From the NCBI RefSeq assembly GCF_009455625.1, contig NZ_QPEQ01000001.1:2914001-2978000 (forward strand): DNA of 64,000 bases, in the 5' to 3' direction. The DNA comes from Paraburkholderia bonniea (lineage in GTDB: Bacteria; Pseudomonadota; Gammaproteobacteria; Burkholderiales; Burkholderiaceae). Below, one piece after another: positions 55,067 through 64,000 of the stretch. Position 1 is the first letter of the stretch. Every line of letters starts with the position of its first letter. The notes beneath the pieces are model-generated. The model saw only the letters and a list, made by a program, of their open reading frames with translations. It did no database searches and had not been told where the DNA came from. Made by a program: the position numbers and the translations under genes.

Positions 55067-55957
55067 ATGACCGAGACTCCGCACTCATTACGCGATTGCC
55101 CCGCGCCGGCAAAGCTCAATCTCTTTTTGCATATCACTGGACGCCGGCCGGATGGTTACCACGCACTGCAAACCGTTTTCCAGCTCCTCGACTGGGGCGA
55201 CACGCTGCACTTCACCCGGCGCCATGATGGCCGCATTACACGTCGCACTGACGTGCCAGGCGTTACCGCTGAACAAGATCTGACCGTGCGTGCCGCGGCC
55301 TTGCTGAAACAGCACACAGGAACCACCGCGGGCGTCGAAATCGAAATCGACAAGCGCCTCCCGATGGGCGCGGGCCTTGGCGGTGGCAGCTCCGATGCAG
55401 CGACCACCCTGCTGGCATTGAACCGCCTATGGCAACTAGACCTGCCTCGAGAAGTGCTGCAAATGCTGGCGCTCAAACTGGGCGCCGACGTGCCATTTTT
55501 TATTTTTGGAAAAAATGCGTTCGCAGAGGGTGTCGGAGAAGCGCTGCAAGCGGTACAATTGCCGCCGCGTTATTTCCTTGTGGTGACGCCAAAGGTTCAT
55601 GTCCCAACCGCTGCAATTTTCTCCGAAAAATCGTTGACAAGGGACACAAAGCCCATCAGAATTACGGACTTTCTCGGGCAGCAAAGTTTCAGCTCAGCAT
55701 GGCCAGATCAGTTTGGTCATAACGATATGCAGCGCGTTGTCGCGGAGAAATACGCGGAAGTGGCACAGGGTCTTCAGTGGTTCGACCAGGTTGCCCCAGC
55801 AGCACCAGCGCGAATGACCGGGTCCGGCGCAAGTATTTTTGCAACGTACCGCAGTTTTGACGAGGCAAAACTGGTTCAATCCAGGTTACCCGCAGACTGG
55901 CAAAGCACGGTCACAGCAAGTTTGGATACACATCCACTCTTTGCTTTCGCAGCATAG
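55067..55957 (+). CDS. ispE: 4-diphosphocytidyl-2-C-methyl-D-erythritol kinase
   Basis: The 296-residue GHMP kinase acts in the MEP isoprenoid pathway. The N-terminal substrate stretch is [20 protein letters not shown], the ATP motif is [15 protein letters not shown] (about 105-119), and the C-terminal motif is [10 protein letters not shown]. All are present. A tRNA-Gln gene follows 49 bp later. Confidence 0.97.
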   Translation: MTETPHSLRDCPAPAKLNLFLHITGRRPDGYHALQTVFQLLDWGDTLHFTRRHDGRITRRTDVPGVTAEQDLTVRAAALLKQHTGTTAGVEIEIDKRLPMGAGLGGGSSDAATTLLALNRLWQLDLPREVLQMLALKLGADVPFFIFGKNAFAEGVGEALQAVQLPPRYFLVVTPKVHVPTAAIFSEKSLTRDTKPIRITDFLGQQSFSSAWPDQFGHNDMQRVVAEKYAEVAQGLQWFDQVAPAAPARMTGSGASIFATYRSFDEAKLVQSRLPADWQSTVTASLDTHPLFAFAA

Positions 55958-56006
55958 TTTCGCTTTATTGGATAGTCCTACGATCCAATAAAGGTCAAAG
56001 TTGTGT

Positions 56007-56083
56007 AGGGGAGTCGCCAAGTTGGTTAAGGCACCGGATTTTGATTCCGGCATTCGAGGGTTCGAGTCCTTCCTCCCCTGCCA
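56007..56083 (+). tRNA. tRNA-Gln(TTG)
   Basis: The acceptor strands AGGGGAG and CTCCCCT pair, with a genomic GCCA end. The anticodon stem CCGGA/TCCGG closes the loop TTTTGAT, giving anticodon TTG, and the T arm contains TTCGAGT. All four arms fold. The lolB-ispE-tRNA-Gln-prs order is conserved in Burkholderiaceae. Confidence 0.97.
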
Positions 56084-56085
56084 AA

Positions 56086-56111
56086 AATTCTCGCGTTTAA
56101 TTCTCGCGTTT
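56086..56111. repeat. Tandem 13-bp duplication after tRNA-Gln
   Basis: AATTCTCGCGTTT is present twice back to back (56086-56098, 56099-56111), starting 3 bp after the tRNA end. It may be slippage, or the trace of a recombination event at the tRNA. Confidence 0.8.
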
Positions 56112-56142
56112 CTTCGCTCCCCCCCCAGCCAGTAGCAGGTGC

Positions 56143-57102
56143 ATGATGAGCAGCCATGACGGCTTGATGGTTTTTACTGGCAACGCAAATCCTGCGCTGG
56201 CACAAGAAGTCGTCAAAATTCTGGGCATCCCCCTCGGCAAGGCAATGGTCAGCCGGTTCTCGGATGGCGAAATTCAGGTTGAAATTCAGGAAAACGTGCG
56301 GGGCAAGGATGTATTCGTCCTTCAGTCCACCAGCGCGCCTGCTAACGACAACCTGATGGAACTGATGATTATGGTCGATGCGCTCAAGCGCGCGTCTGCT
56401 GGCCGGATCACCGCAGCAATCCCCTACTTTGGTTATGCCCGCCAGGATCGGCGCCCACGCTCAGCGCGTGTTGCGATTTCGGCCAAGGTCGTAGCCAACA
56501 TGCTGGAAATTGCTGGTGTCGAGCGAATCATCACAATGGATCTTCACGCAGACCAGATCCAGGGCTTCTTTGATATCCCCGTTGACAATATTTACGCGAC
56601 GCCCGTGTTGCTCGGCGATCTGCGCAAACAAAATTACGAAAACCTGCTGGTAGTTTCGCCTGATGTCGGCGGCGTAGTTCGCGCCCGTGCACTGGCCAAA
56701 CAATTGAATTGCGATCTCGCCATCATCGACAAACGTCGGCCGAAGGCCAATATCGCGGAAGTGATGAACATCATCGGCGAAGTCGAAGGCCGGACCTGCG
56801 TCATCATGGACGACATGGTCGACACCGCCGGAACGCTTTGCAAGGCAGCTCAGGTATTGAAAGAACGCGGCGCGGTGCATGTGGTCGCTTACGCCACTCA
56901 CCCGGTTTTGTCCGGTGGCGCTGGTGAGCGTATCGAAGCCTCCGCACTCGACGAACTGGTGGTTACCGACACCATCGCGCTGGGTGATGAAGCGCGCTCG
57001 TGTTCGAAAATCCGCTCGCTGACCAGCGCTGGCCTGCTGGCGGAAACCTTCTCAAGAATTCGCCGCGGCGACTCAGTCATGTCGCTTTTCGCGGACAGCT
57101 AA
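56143..57102 (+). CDS. prs: Ribose-phosphate pyrophosphokinase
   Basis: The 319-residue enzyme makes PRPP for purines, pyrimidines, His and Trp. The catalytic flexible-loop region has [12 protein letters not shown], the signature is [18 protein letters not shown] and the PRPP loop [13 protein letters not shown]. Two in-frame ATGs (56143, 56146) stand together; homologues use the second. A hairpin follows the stop codon. Confidence 0.97.
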   Translation: MMSSHDGLMVFTGNANPALAQEVVKILGIPLGKAMVSRFSDGEIQVEIQENVRGKDVFVLQSTSAPANDNLMELMIMVDALKRASAGRITAAIPYFGYARQDRRPRSARVAISAKVVANMLEIAGVERIITMDLHADQIQGFFDIPVDNIYATPVLLGDLRKQNYENLLVVSPDVGGVVRARALAKQLNCDLAIIDKRRPKANIAEVMNIIGEVEGRTCVIMDDMVDTAGTLCKAAQVLKERGAVHVVAYATHPVLSGGAGERIEASALDELVVTDTIALGDEARSCSKIRSLTSAGLLAETFSRIRRGDSVMSLFADS

Positions 57103-57111
57103 TCAGCATTG

Positions 57112-57147
57112 ATGCAACGGGTCGCATTTCGATGCGGCCCGTTGCAT
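57112..57147 (+). terminator. 16-bp hairpin after prs
   Basis: The arms 57112-57127 and 57132-57147 pair over 16 bp with one wobble around a TTCG loop, 10 bp after the prs stop. It lacks a T-run. Confidence 0.75.
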
Positions 57148-57187
57148 ACGATCGGTGCGAACGAACGAAGGTTCGCGCCGTTGACTC

Positions 57188-57222
57188 TGGGGCCCCAGCC
57201 AATGGCGTGAGGCCCCATTTTT
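57188..57222 (+). terminator. Intrinsic terminator in the rplY leader
   Basis: TGGGGCC (57188-57194) pairs with GGCCCCA (57211-57217) and is followed by TTTTT, ending 37 bp before the rplY start. Because little space remains for a promoter downstream, it may act as an attenuator for rplY rather than only end prs. Confidence 0.7.
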
Positions 57223-57258
57223 ACTACCTGGTCGCGGGTAGTGCATTGGAGATTCAAC

Positions 57259-57867
57259 ATGAAAGTAGTCGCCTTTGAGCGCAATCTGCAAGGTACGGGT
57301 GCGAGCCGCCGCCTGCGTATTACCGGTAAGACACCGGGAATCGTATACGGCGCTGGGAAAGAACCACTCGTGATCGAACTCGATCACAACGCGTTGTGGC
57401 ACGCCCTGAAGAAAGAAGTTTTCCATTCGTCGATCCTCGAGCTGGAAGTGGCAGGCAAGTCCGAGCAGGTTCTGCTGCGTGACGTGCAATACCACCCATT
57501 CCGTCAGCTCGTGCTGCACGTGGATTTCCAGCGCATTGATGCAAAGAAAAAGCTGCACACCAAGGTGCCGCTGCACTTCATCAACCAGGATACAAATCCG
57601 GCAGTCAAACTGTCGGGCGCTGTGATCTCGCACGTAGTGAACGAAATTGAAATCGAGTGTCTCCCGGCTGCACTGCCTGAGTTCCTTGAAGTCGATCTGG
57701 CCAAGATCGAAGCAGGTCAGTCACTGCACGCAAAAGACATCGCGCTGCCGAAGGGCGTTGCACTGATCCCGCATATTGATGCGGAAAACCCAGTGATCGC
57801 GTCTGCGACGATTCCGGCTGGTGCTATTGCGGATGAAGCCGCAGCAGGCGAAACACCGGCCGCGTAA
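57259..57867 (+). CDS. rplY: 50S ribosomal protein L25/general stress protein Ctc
   Basis: The 202-residue protein binds 5S rRNA. The N-terminal L25 domain (about 1-95: [30 protein letters not shown]) is joined to the TL5/Ctc beta domain, which gives the long form usual in Burkholderia. It ends with an Ala-rich tail. GGAG lies 8 bp before the ATG at 57259. A terminator precedes it in the leader and another follows it. Confidence 0.96.
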   Translation: MKVVAFERNLQGTGASRRLRITGKTPGIVYGAGKEPLVIELDHNALWHALKKEVFHSSILELEVAGKSEQVLLRDVQYHPFRQLVLHVDFQRIDAKKKLHTKVPLHFINQDTNPAVKLSGAVISHVVNEIEIECLPAALPEFLEVDLAKIEAGQSLHAKDIALPKGVALIPHIDAENPVIASATIPAGAIADEAAAGETPAA

Positions 57868-57908
57868 GCGCGCTGTCGCTTCGGTCTGTTTCAGTGAAGC
57901 AGACCGTG

Positions 57909-57941
57909 ACCCGCTTCGGTTCGTCCTGGCGGGTTTTTTTT
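57909..57941 (+). terminator. Intrinsic terminator after rplY
   Basis: ACCCGC (57909-57914) pairs with GCGGGT (57929-57934), followed by a run of eight T. It is about 40 bp after the rplY stop. Confidence 0.9.
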
Positions 57942-57984
57942 CGACTTTTTATCCTGGGCCGCAGGCACGGGTTCCTACTTCATC

Positions 57985-58587
57985 ATGATCAAGCTGATCG
58001 TCGGGCTCGGTAATCCAGGTGCCGAGTACACCGCTACACGCCACAACGCGGGCTTCTGGCTAGTTGACCAACTGGCACGTGAAGCCGGAACCACATTGCG
58101 CGATGAGCGTCGGTTTCACGGTTTCTATGCCAAAGCACGTTTGCATGGCGAAGAAATCCATCTGCTCGAGCCGCAAACGTACATGAACCGCTCAGGTCAG
58201 TCCGTCGTCGCATTAGCGCAGTTCTTCAAGATCCTGCCAGAGCAGATTCTGGTCGCTCACGACGAACTCGATCTGCCACCCGGCACGGTGAAGTTAAAAC
58301 TGGGTGGCGGCAGCGGTGGACACAACGGCCTGAAAGATATTTCTGCGCATTTGTCCACGCAGCAATACTGGCGCTTGCGTATTGGTATCGGCCATCCACG
58401 TGAGCTGATTCCCGAAAGCGCGCGCGCGGGTGCCAAACCCGATGTCGCCAGCTTCGTGCTAAAGCCGCCGCGCCGGGAAGAGCAAGAGGTCATTGATGAA
58501 TCGGTGGAGCGTTCGCTCGCGGTGATGCCCTTCATCGTGAAGGGGGAGCTGGAGCGCGCAATGATGCAGTTGCATCGCGCTAGCTGA
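57985..58587 (+). CDS. pth: Peptidyl-tRNA hydrolase
   Basis: The 200-residue enzyme frees tRNA from peptidyl-tRNA drop-off products. It opens [20 protein letters not shown] with the catalytic His in RHNAGF and has the family stretches [15 protein letters not shown] and [13 protein letters not shown]. It follows rplY across a terminator. The region after the stop to 58651 holds only short direct repeats. Confidence 0.97.
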   Translation: MIKLIVGLGNPGAEYTATRHNAGFWLVDQLAREAGTTLRDERRFHGFYAKARLHGEEIHLLEPQTYMNRSGQSVVALAQFFKILPEQILVAHDELDLPPGTVKLKLGGGSGGHNGLKDISAHLSTQQYWRLRIGIGHPRELIPESARAGAKPDVASFVLKPPRREEQEVIDESVERSLAVMPFIVKGELERAMMQLHRAS

Positions 58588-58615
58588 AGAAGCTGAGAAG
58601 GCCGACTGGCCTGAG

Positions 58616-58643
58616 GATCTGAAAACCTGAAGATCTGAAAACC
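58616..58643. repeat. Direct repeat between pth and the ferredoxin gene
   Basis: GATCTGAAAACC occurs at 58616-58627 and 58632-58643, 4 bp apart, in the convergent gap. The flanking bases are also similar. No function is apparent. Confidence 0.7.
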
Positions 58644-58651
58644 CGCCTGGC

Positions 58652-59448
<797 letters not shown>

Positions 59449-59562
59449 CGGATTGACCCTCTCTTCAGATAAACAGGCATGCCAGCGTTGATCTACGAAA
59501 TGCGCCCGGCAGTGTCTGCAAACAAGACTGCAAACCGGCCAGCGCTAATTTTGGAACGCGCA

Positions 59563-60186
59563 TTATTCCTCATTTTCGCGCTGCAGCAAATGATAGTGAA
59601 CCGCTCCGGCTTTGCCCTGACGCGCCATGATCCAGCCGGTCAGTGCATCGGCCTGTGCCAGCTCCAGCGTTTGCTGCGCTTCGACATACAGAAAACCGTG
59701 AGCACTCACTAGCCGAGCCGCCAGCGGCAACGCCCGGGCCAGCAAGTCACCTTCGAACGGCGGATCAAGAAACACCACATCGAAAGAACCCGGTGCGAGG
59801 CTCGTGGCGAGACGCAGCGCATCGGCTTCGGTCACGTCGATCATGTCAGCCCCCAGCCGAACCTGGTTCGCCCGTAGCTGAGCCGCCGCACGTGCATGGC
59901 GCTCCACCATCAGCACGCGTGCAGCACCACGCGATGCCGCCTCGAACCCCAGCGCGCCACTGCCAGCAAACAGATCAAGGCAACGTTTCCCGTCAAGACG
60001 CTGGCCAAGCCAGTTAAACAACGTTTCGCGTACCCGGTCAGGTGTCGGGCGCAAGCCATCCAGATCAAGCACTGGCAGCGGTGTGCGTTTCCAGTCACCG
60101 CCAATGATCCGAATTGAGTGAGAAGTTTTTTTACGGCTGGACGAAGCGCTTTTGCGCTGCGCGTGAGGAGACGAAGGATGGGCCAT
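59563..60186 (-). CDS. rsmD: 16S rRNA (guanine966-N2)-methyltransferase
   Basis: The 207-residue enzyme methylates G966 of 16S rRNA. The SAM site is LDLFAGSGALGFEAASRGA and the catalytic motif FLDPPFE (the D-P-P-F form). An N-terminal basic Ser/Arg-rich stretch binds RNA. The ATG at 60186 (MAHPSSPHAQ) is preferred; a longer reading reaches 60252. It is divergent from ftsY and upstream of coaD, the common order. Confidence 0.95.
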   Translation of the reverse strand: MAHPSSPHAQRKSASSSRKKTSHSIRIIGGDWKRTPLPVLDLDGLRPTPDRVRETLFNWLGQRLDGKRCLDLFAGSGALGFEAASRGAARVLMVERHARAAAQLRANQVRLGADMIDVTEADALRLATSLAPGSFDVVFLDPPFEGDLLARALPLAARLVSAHGFLYVEAQQTLELAQADALTGWIMARQGKAGAVHYHLLQRENEE

Positions 60187-60417
60187 GCAGAGCACAAGAA
60201 GGTGGGCGGAACGCTCGGGCGTACAGGACAGACCGCGAGCTGGAGCGGCCACGTTACCACAGCGCTGTCACGGCTATGCCAGCATCATTCTGACAATCAG
60301 GCTCGCCTGATAATATGTGCGCCTTCCAGCGCCTTGCATCCCGCAGGCCACGCTGTCTGCCGCTGGCTGCAGCTTCATGCTGGCAGCGGCGCAGCGCTCT
60401 CACAGCCCACTCCGATC

Positions 60418-61818
60418 ATGTTCAGCTTTTTCAAACGGTTCAAAGGTTCGAAAACGGCCGAAACGCCGTCAGACGTTCCGGCAGCCGCGCAAGAACCCGC
60501 CTTCGATCCGGCCACGGCAACCACGACGCCCAGCGCCACCCCGCTATCCAGCGAGGTTGTCACGGCAACGCCTGAGTTACAGCCTAAGCTGTCGCCTGAA
60601 TTACCACCCACGGCTCAGCCTGAGCAGGTAGCCCCAGTCAGCCCACCGCCGCATGCCGCGCCGCCCAGCGTGACAACCGAGGCAACCACGGTTACAACCG
60701 AAGTCAGCCCGCCTGCCCCTGTCATTCAGCCTGTAGCGCAACCGGTTACGCCTGCTCCTGCCGCATCTCCTGCGCCTGCGCTGAGCACGGCTAGCGCCCC
60801 CCTCACCGCGACAGCAGCGGCCGCACCTGCGCCTGCACACGCTCCCGCAGAAGCCACCGCCAGCGCCGCCGATGAAATCATCGAAATCGTTCCGCCACCG
60901 CCGGTTGAGCCTGCCGCACGAAAATCCTGGCTCACGCGGCTCAAAACTGGGCTGTCGAAAACCAGCTCGAATCTCACTGGCATTTTCGTCCGGACCAAAA
61001 TCGACGAAGACCTTTATGAGGAACTCGAAACCGCGCTGCTGATGTCGGACGCAGGCGTCGAAGCCACCGAGTTTCTACTTAAGGCACTGCGCGAGAAAGT
61101 CCGCGCAGAACGCCTGACCGATCCACAACAGGTGAAAGCAGCACTGCGCACCTTGCTGGTCGAATTGCTCAAACCGCTCGAAAAATCATTGATGCTAGGG
61201 CACGCCCAGCCACTGGTGATGATGATCGCAGGCGTCAACGGTGCCGGAAAAACCACCAGCATCGGCAAACTGGCCAAGCATCTGCAACGCTTTGACCAGT
61301 CGGTGCTGCTAGCCGCAGGCGACACCTTCCGCGCCGCCGCGCGTGAGCAACTGGCGATCTGGGGCGCGCGCAACAACGTGACGGTCGTCGCCCAAGAAAG
61401 CGCCGATGCGGCCGCGGTCATTTTTGATGCAGTAGGTGCAGCGCGGGCACGCAAGATCGACGTGCTGATGGCTGATACCGCAGGCCGTTTGCCCACGCAG
61501 TTGCATCTGATGGAAGAGCTGCGCAAGGTCAAGCGCGTGATCGGCAAGGCCCTGGATGGCGCGCCACACGAAGTGCTGCTGGTGATCGACGCCAACACCG
61601 GGCAAAACGCGCTCGCTCAGGTCAAATCTTTTGACGATGCGCTGGGCCTGACAGGCTTAATCGTGACCAAGCTCGATGGCACGGCGAAAGGCGGCATCCT
61701 TGCTGCCATCGCCCGGCAACGGCCAGTGCCGGTGTATTTCATCGGCGTGGGTGAATCGGTTGAAGACTTGCAGCCATTCAGCGCCGAAGAGTTTTCGGAT
61801 GCTTTATTAGGCGGCTAG
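60418..61818 (+). CDS. ftsY: Signal-recognition-particle receptor FtsY
   Basis: The 466-residue GTPase docks ribosome-SRP complexes at the membrane. A membrane-targeting start (MFSFFKRFKGSK) and an acidic A-domain rich in Ala, Pro and Thr (about 15-165) precede the NG domain (LTRLKTGLSKTSSNLTGIF). G motifs are [30 protein letters not shown] and TKLDGTAKGG. The ATG at 60418 fits the family start; longer readings upstream run into rsmD antisense. A strong terminator follows. Confidence 0.97.
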   Translation: MFSFFKRFKGSKTAETPSDVPAAAQEPAFDPATATTTPSATPLSSEVVTATPELQPKLSPELPPTAQPEQVAPVSPPPHAAPPSVTTEATTVTTEVSPPAPVIQPVAQPVTPAPAASPAPALSTASAPLTATAAAAPAPAHAPAEATASAADEIIEIVPPPPVEPAARKSWLTRLKTGLSKTSSNLTGIFVRTKIDEDLYEELETALLMSDAGVEATEFLLKALREKVRAERLTDPQQVKAALRTLLVELLKPLEKSLMLGHAQPLVMMIAGVNGAGKTTSIGKLAKHLQRFDQSVLLAAGDTFRAAAREQLAIWGARNNVTVVAQESADAAAVIFDAVGAARARKIDVLMADTAGRLPTQLHLMEELRKVKRVIGKALDGAPHEVLLVIDANTGQNALAQVKSFDDALGLTGLIVTKLDGTAKGGILAAIARQRPVPVYFIGVGESVEDLQPFSAEEFSDALLGG

Positions 61819-61871
61819 CCCCCTGGAACAAAGCCCGCCGCAAACGCAGCGCTCAGGTTCGTCTGAAAACG

Positions 61872-61916
61872 CCCCAAAAGCTGGACACCCGTCCAGCGAT
61901 TTGGGGCCTTTTTTAT
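61872..61916 (+). terminator. Strong nested terminator after ftsY
   Basis: GCCCCAAA (61872-61879) pairs with TTTGGGGC (61901-61908) and encloses a second stem (GCTGGAC 61881-61887 with GTCCAGC 61892-61898). A T-run follows. Confidence 0.93.
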
Positions 61917-62020
61917 GCGCAAGCACAGCGTGCAGTGCAAGTGCGGTGCATTGAGAGCGAGTTTTATGACAGACCAATGCACCACTGCGCCATTGCTCAA
62001 AACCACTCTAGGCGCTCTGC

Positions 62021-62665
62021 CTATTCCGCATCGGGCTGAGCACTCGGAGCGGCACGCGCAAAGGCGTCGAGCTGCGACGCGTGAGCGTAAATGCGCTGAA
62101 GGGTCGGAAACGCTGACAGGTCAATCTCAAAGCGCTGCGCGTTAAACACCTGCGGTACGAGACAGGCATCGGCCAGTGTCGGCGTATCGCCAAAACACAG
62201 CGCCCCTGTACGCGTATCACCCGCCAGATGTGTTTCGAGCGCGGCGAAGCCTGACTCGATCCAGTGGCGATACCACGCGTTCTTTGCCTCCTCACTAAGG
62301 CCAAGTGTCTTTTTCAGGTACTTCAGCACCCGCAGGTTGTTCAGCGGATGGATCTCGCACGCGATCTGCAGCGCGACTGAGCGCACATACGCCCGGTCAC
62401 TGGGGGATGCGGGCAGCAACGGCGGAAGCGGATGCGTTTCGTCGAGATATTCGATGATGGCCAGCGATTGCTGCAAAACATCGCCGTCGTCGACCAGCGT
62501 TGGCACCACGGCATCGGGATTCAGCTTGCGGTACTCGGCCTGGAACTGCTCGCCGCCATCGCGCAGCATGTGTACCGGCATGTAGTCGTACGGAAGATTT
62601 TTCAGGTTCAGCGCGATCCGCACGCGGTAAGACGCTGAGCTACGGAAATAGCTATAGAGCTTCAT
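62021..62665 (-). CDS. maiA: Maleylacetoacetate (or maleylpyruvate) isomerase
   Basis: The 214-residue zeta-class GST isomerises the cis ring-cleavage product to the fumaryl form. The glutathione motif SSASYRVRIAL is at about 10-20, and the zeta-class LNPDAVVPTLVDDG and LIEYLDE-like AIIEYLDETHP stretches are present. It is followed upstream by a fumarylacetoacetate-hydrolase-family gene on the same strand, 27 bp away. The pair could act in tyrosine (homogentisate) or gentisate catabolism. Confidence 0.92.
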   Translation of the reverse strand: MKLYSYFRSSASYRVRIALNLKNLPYDYMPVHMLRDGGEQFQAEYRKLNPDAVVPTLVDDGDVLQQSLAIIEYLDETHPLPPLLPASPSDRAYVRSVALQIACEIHPLNNLRVLKYLKKTLGLSEEAKNAWYRHWIESGFAALETHLAGDTRTGALCFGDTPTLADACLVPQVFNAQRFEIDLSAFPTLQRIYAHASQLDAFARAAPSAQPDAE

Positions 62666-62692
62666 GTTGCTGGCCTCCTTGCCTTGATGACT

Positions 62693-63391
62693 TCAAATCA
62701 CACGCACGCTGAATTCAGTCAGCCCATCCACCCCGCCCGTCATCAGGTCACCCTGCACCACCGGGCCAACGCCTTCGGGGGTGCCGGTAAACACCAGATC
62801 ACCGGGTTGCAGTTCAAACAACGTTGAGAGATAAGCGAGCGTTTCCGCGACTGGCCAGATCAGTTGTGACACATCGGAGCGCTGCTTTTCGACGCCATTG
62901 ACCTTGAGCCAGATCGCCCCCTTGCCGATATGCCCAACCTGCGCAACCGGATGAACCGCGCCCAGCGGGGCCGAATGATCGAAGCCTTTCGCGGTATCCC
63001 ACGGACGACCCAGTTTTTTTGCCTCAGCCTGTAAATCGCGGCGAGTCATGTCAAGGCCCAGCGCATAACCGTAGATGTGGTCGAGCGCACGCTCTACCGG
63101 AATCTCCCGGCCCTCCTTGCCAATCGCCACGACCAGTTCCATTTCGAAATGAACGCTGCTTGAGCCCGGCGGGTAAGGAAACTCACCCGTGCTGCCTTGT
63201 GCAACCGGCAGCGCTGCATCGGCTGGCTTGCAGAAGAAAAATGGTGGCTCTCGCTCTGGGTCATGCCCCATTTCACGCGCATGCGCTTCGTAGTTCCGGC
63301 CTACGCAATAAATGCGGTGCACGGCAAACTGGTCCGCACTGCCCACTACCGGCAGCGCCACCACCGGCGCTGGGGCAAACACATAACTCAT
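62693..63391 (-). CDS. Fumarylacetoacetate-hydrolase-family protein, fumarylpyruvate-hydrolase-like
   Basis: The 232-residue enzyme is the short form of the FAH fold, the size of fumarylpyruvate hydrolases such as NagK. It shows the family stretches CVGRNYEAHAREMG, FFFCKPADA, VHFEMELVVAIG (metal-binding Glu pair) and LVFTGTPEGVGPV. With the neighbouring isomerase it suggests cleavage of a maleyl/fumaryl-pyruvate from gentisate, though fumarylacetoacetate cannot be excluded. The ATG at 63391 (MSYVFAPAPV) is preferred over a longer reading. Confidence 0.88.
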   Translation of the reverse strand: MSYVFAPAPVVALPVVGSADQFAVHRIYCVGRNYEAHAREMGHDPEREPPFFFCKPADAALPVAQGSTGEFPYPPGSSSVHFEMELVVAIGKEGREIPVERALDHIYGYALGLDMTRRDLQAEAKKLGRPWDTAKGFDHSAPLGAVHPVAQVGHIGKGAIWLKVNGVEKQRSDVSQLIWPVAETLAYLSTLFELQPGDLVFTGTPEGVGPVVQGDLMTGGVDGLTEFSVRVI

Positions 63392-63621
63392 ATCGTTCTC
63401 CGTACTTGATGAAAGCTGCCCGAGCCGCCCCTGGAGCAGCAAAACGCCGAGTGTAACCGTGGCCATCACGCCCAGCTACTGGCCAGATGGCAGGTCACCC
63501 GGCCCCCTTCGCCGCAGTCAGCAGCCTTGCCAGATCGCTGCAAATACGTTATTTCATCCCGATATCACACCGTGCCTGCTGGATTGCACGCCCCAGATGT
63601 CCCCCACTCTGCCCCTATCTC

Positions 63622-64000
63622 ATGACACAACTCGCCACGACCGCTGCGACGTCTTTTCCGTGCGCCCGCTTTATCAAGGAGATCGGTCGCGGCATTCATG
63701 GCGCGCGAGCCCTGTCAACCGAAGACACCCACGCGCTTTACCGCGCAATGCTCGAAGGCCGCGTCGCCGAGCTTGAGCTTGGTGCCGTGCTGCTGGCCTA
63801 TCGCATCAAAGGCGAAAGCGCCGACGAGCTCGCCGCGATGCTGGCTGCCGCGCATGAGTCGTTTGCCCCGGTTGCATGGCCATCGGGCGTCTATGCCCCG
63901 GTGTCGATTCCCAGCTACAACGGCGCACGCAAACAACCCAATCTGGTGCCGCTACTCGCACTTTTGCTGGCTCGTGAAGGTATCCCCGTGCTGGTTCACG
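63622..64000 (+). CDS. ybiB: YbiB-type protein, 3' end outside the window
   Basis: The frame opens at ATG 63622 and is open to the right edge (126 residues seen). It reads FIKEIGRGIHGARALS, then GRVAELELGAVLLAYRIKGE and IPSYNGARKQPNLVPLLALL, the N-terminal half of YbiB. YbiB has the anthranilate-phosphoribosyltransferase (TrpD2) fold but binds nucleic acid instead of making anthranilate nucleotides. It is divergent from the hydrolase pair. Confidence 0.9.
   Translation, partial: MTQLATTAATSFPCARFIKEIGRGIHGARALSTEDTHALYRAMLEGRVAELELGAVLLAYRIKGESADELAAMLAAAHESFAPVAWPSGVYAPVSIPSYNGARKQPNLVPLLALLLAREGIPVLVH

Overview
The window is one stretch of a Burkholderia sensu lato chromosome (Burkholderiaceae; Paraburkholderia, Caballeronia or Mycetohabitans are all plausible). 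The basis is gene order and protein similarity: ssb / MFS / uvrA, kdsD-kdsC-lptC-lptA-lptB-rpoN-hpf-ptsN-hprK-rapZ, mutM-mutY, TPR protein-lolB-ispE-tRNA-Gln-prs-rplY-pth, and rsmD-coaD-ferredoxin beside ftsY are the usual order in this group. Most of the sequence is G+C-rich; one gene near the left end is strikingly A+T-rich.

Left edge, 1-6700, is accessory DNA. A tyrosine integrase (2036-3133) lies against a 3' fragment of tRNA-Pro(CGG) and its terminator (3209-3300). This looks like the distal end of an element that entered a tRNA-Pro gene and extends left, out of the window. Its visible cargo is an unrecognised gene cut by the window edge and a protein with a HEPN-type R-x4-H motif. To the right of the att site are a decayed IS256-family transposase, a 5'-truncated gene, about 370 bp without a gene, and an A+T-rich orphan of about 600 residues (4678-6477). 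This part holds the most unexplained coding sequence.

6700-13000: a medium-chain reductase, a zinc alcohol/aldehyde dehydrogenase, a small methyltransferase and an 885-residue membrane protein fused to a spermidine-synthase-like domain.

13000-24200: an envelope supercluster. Leftward run an arylsulfatase, a HAD-family lipoprotein and a membrane-anchored formylglycine-generating enzyme. Rightward, from the same intergenic region, run six overlapping genes: MoxR ATPase, DUF58, DUF4381, VWA (BatA-like), VWA-TPR (BatB-like) and BatD-like. The head-to-head layout suggests sulfatase maturation and the MoxR/Bat machine are linked, but this is inference.

24200-31600: small secreted proteins, including a possible PliG-type lysozyme inhibitor, a DUF2339 membrane protein, a clearly broken HTH regulator, ssb and an MFS transporter.

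31600-41000: uvrA, an AI-2E-family permease, purU, a Nudix protein, a LysE exporter, apt and a KefB-type antiporter.

41000-64000: core genes. The Kdo/LPS-transport cluster leads into the sigma-54/PTS-Ntr/HPr kinase/RapZ block. Next come base-excision repair (mutM, mutY), outer-membrane lipoprotein insertion (lolB), isoprenoid (ispE) and PRPP synthesis, ribosomal protein L25, peptidyl-tRNA hydrolase, CoA synthesis, rRNA methylation, SRP receptor, a maleylacetoacetate/fumarylpyruvate-type pair, and the start of ybiB at the right edge. Many intrinsic terminators can be read directly. G+C contrasts are by eye, not computed.
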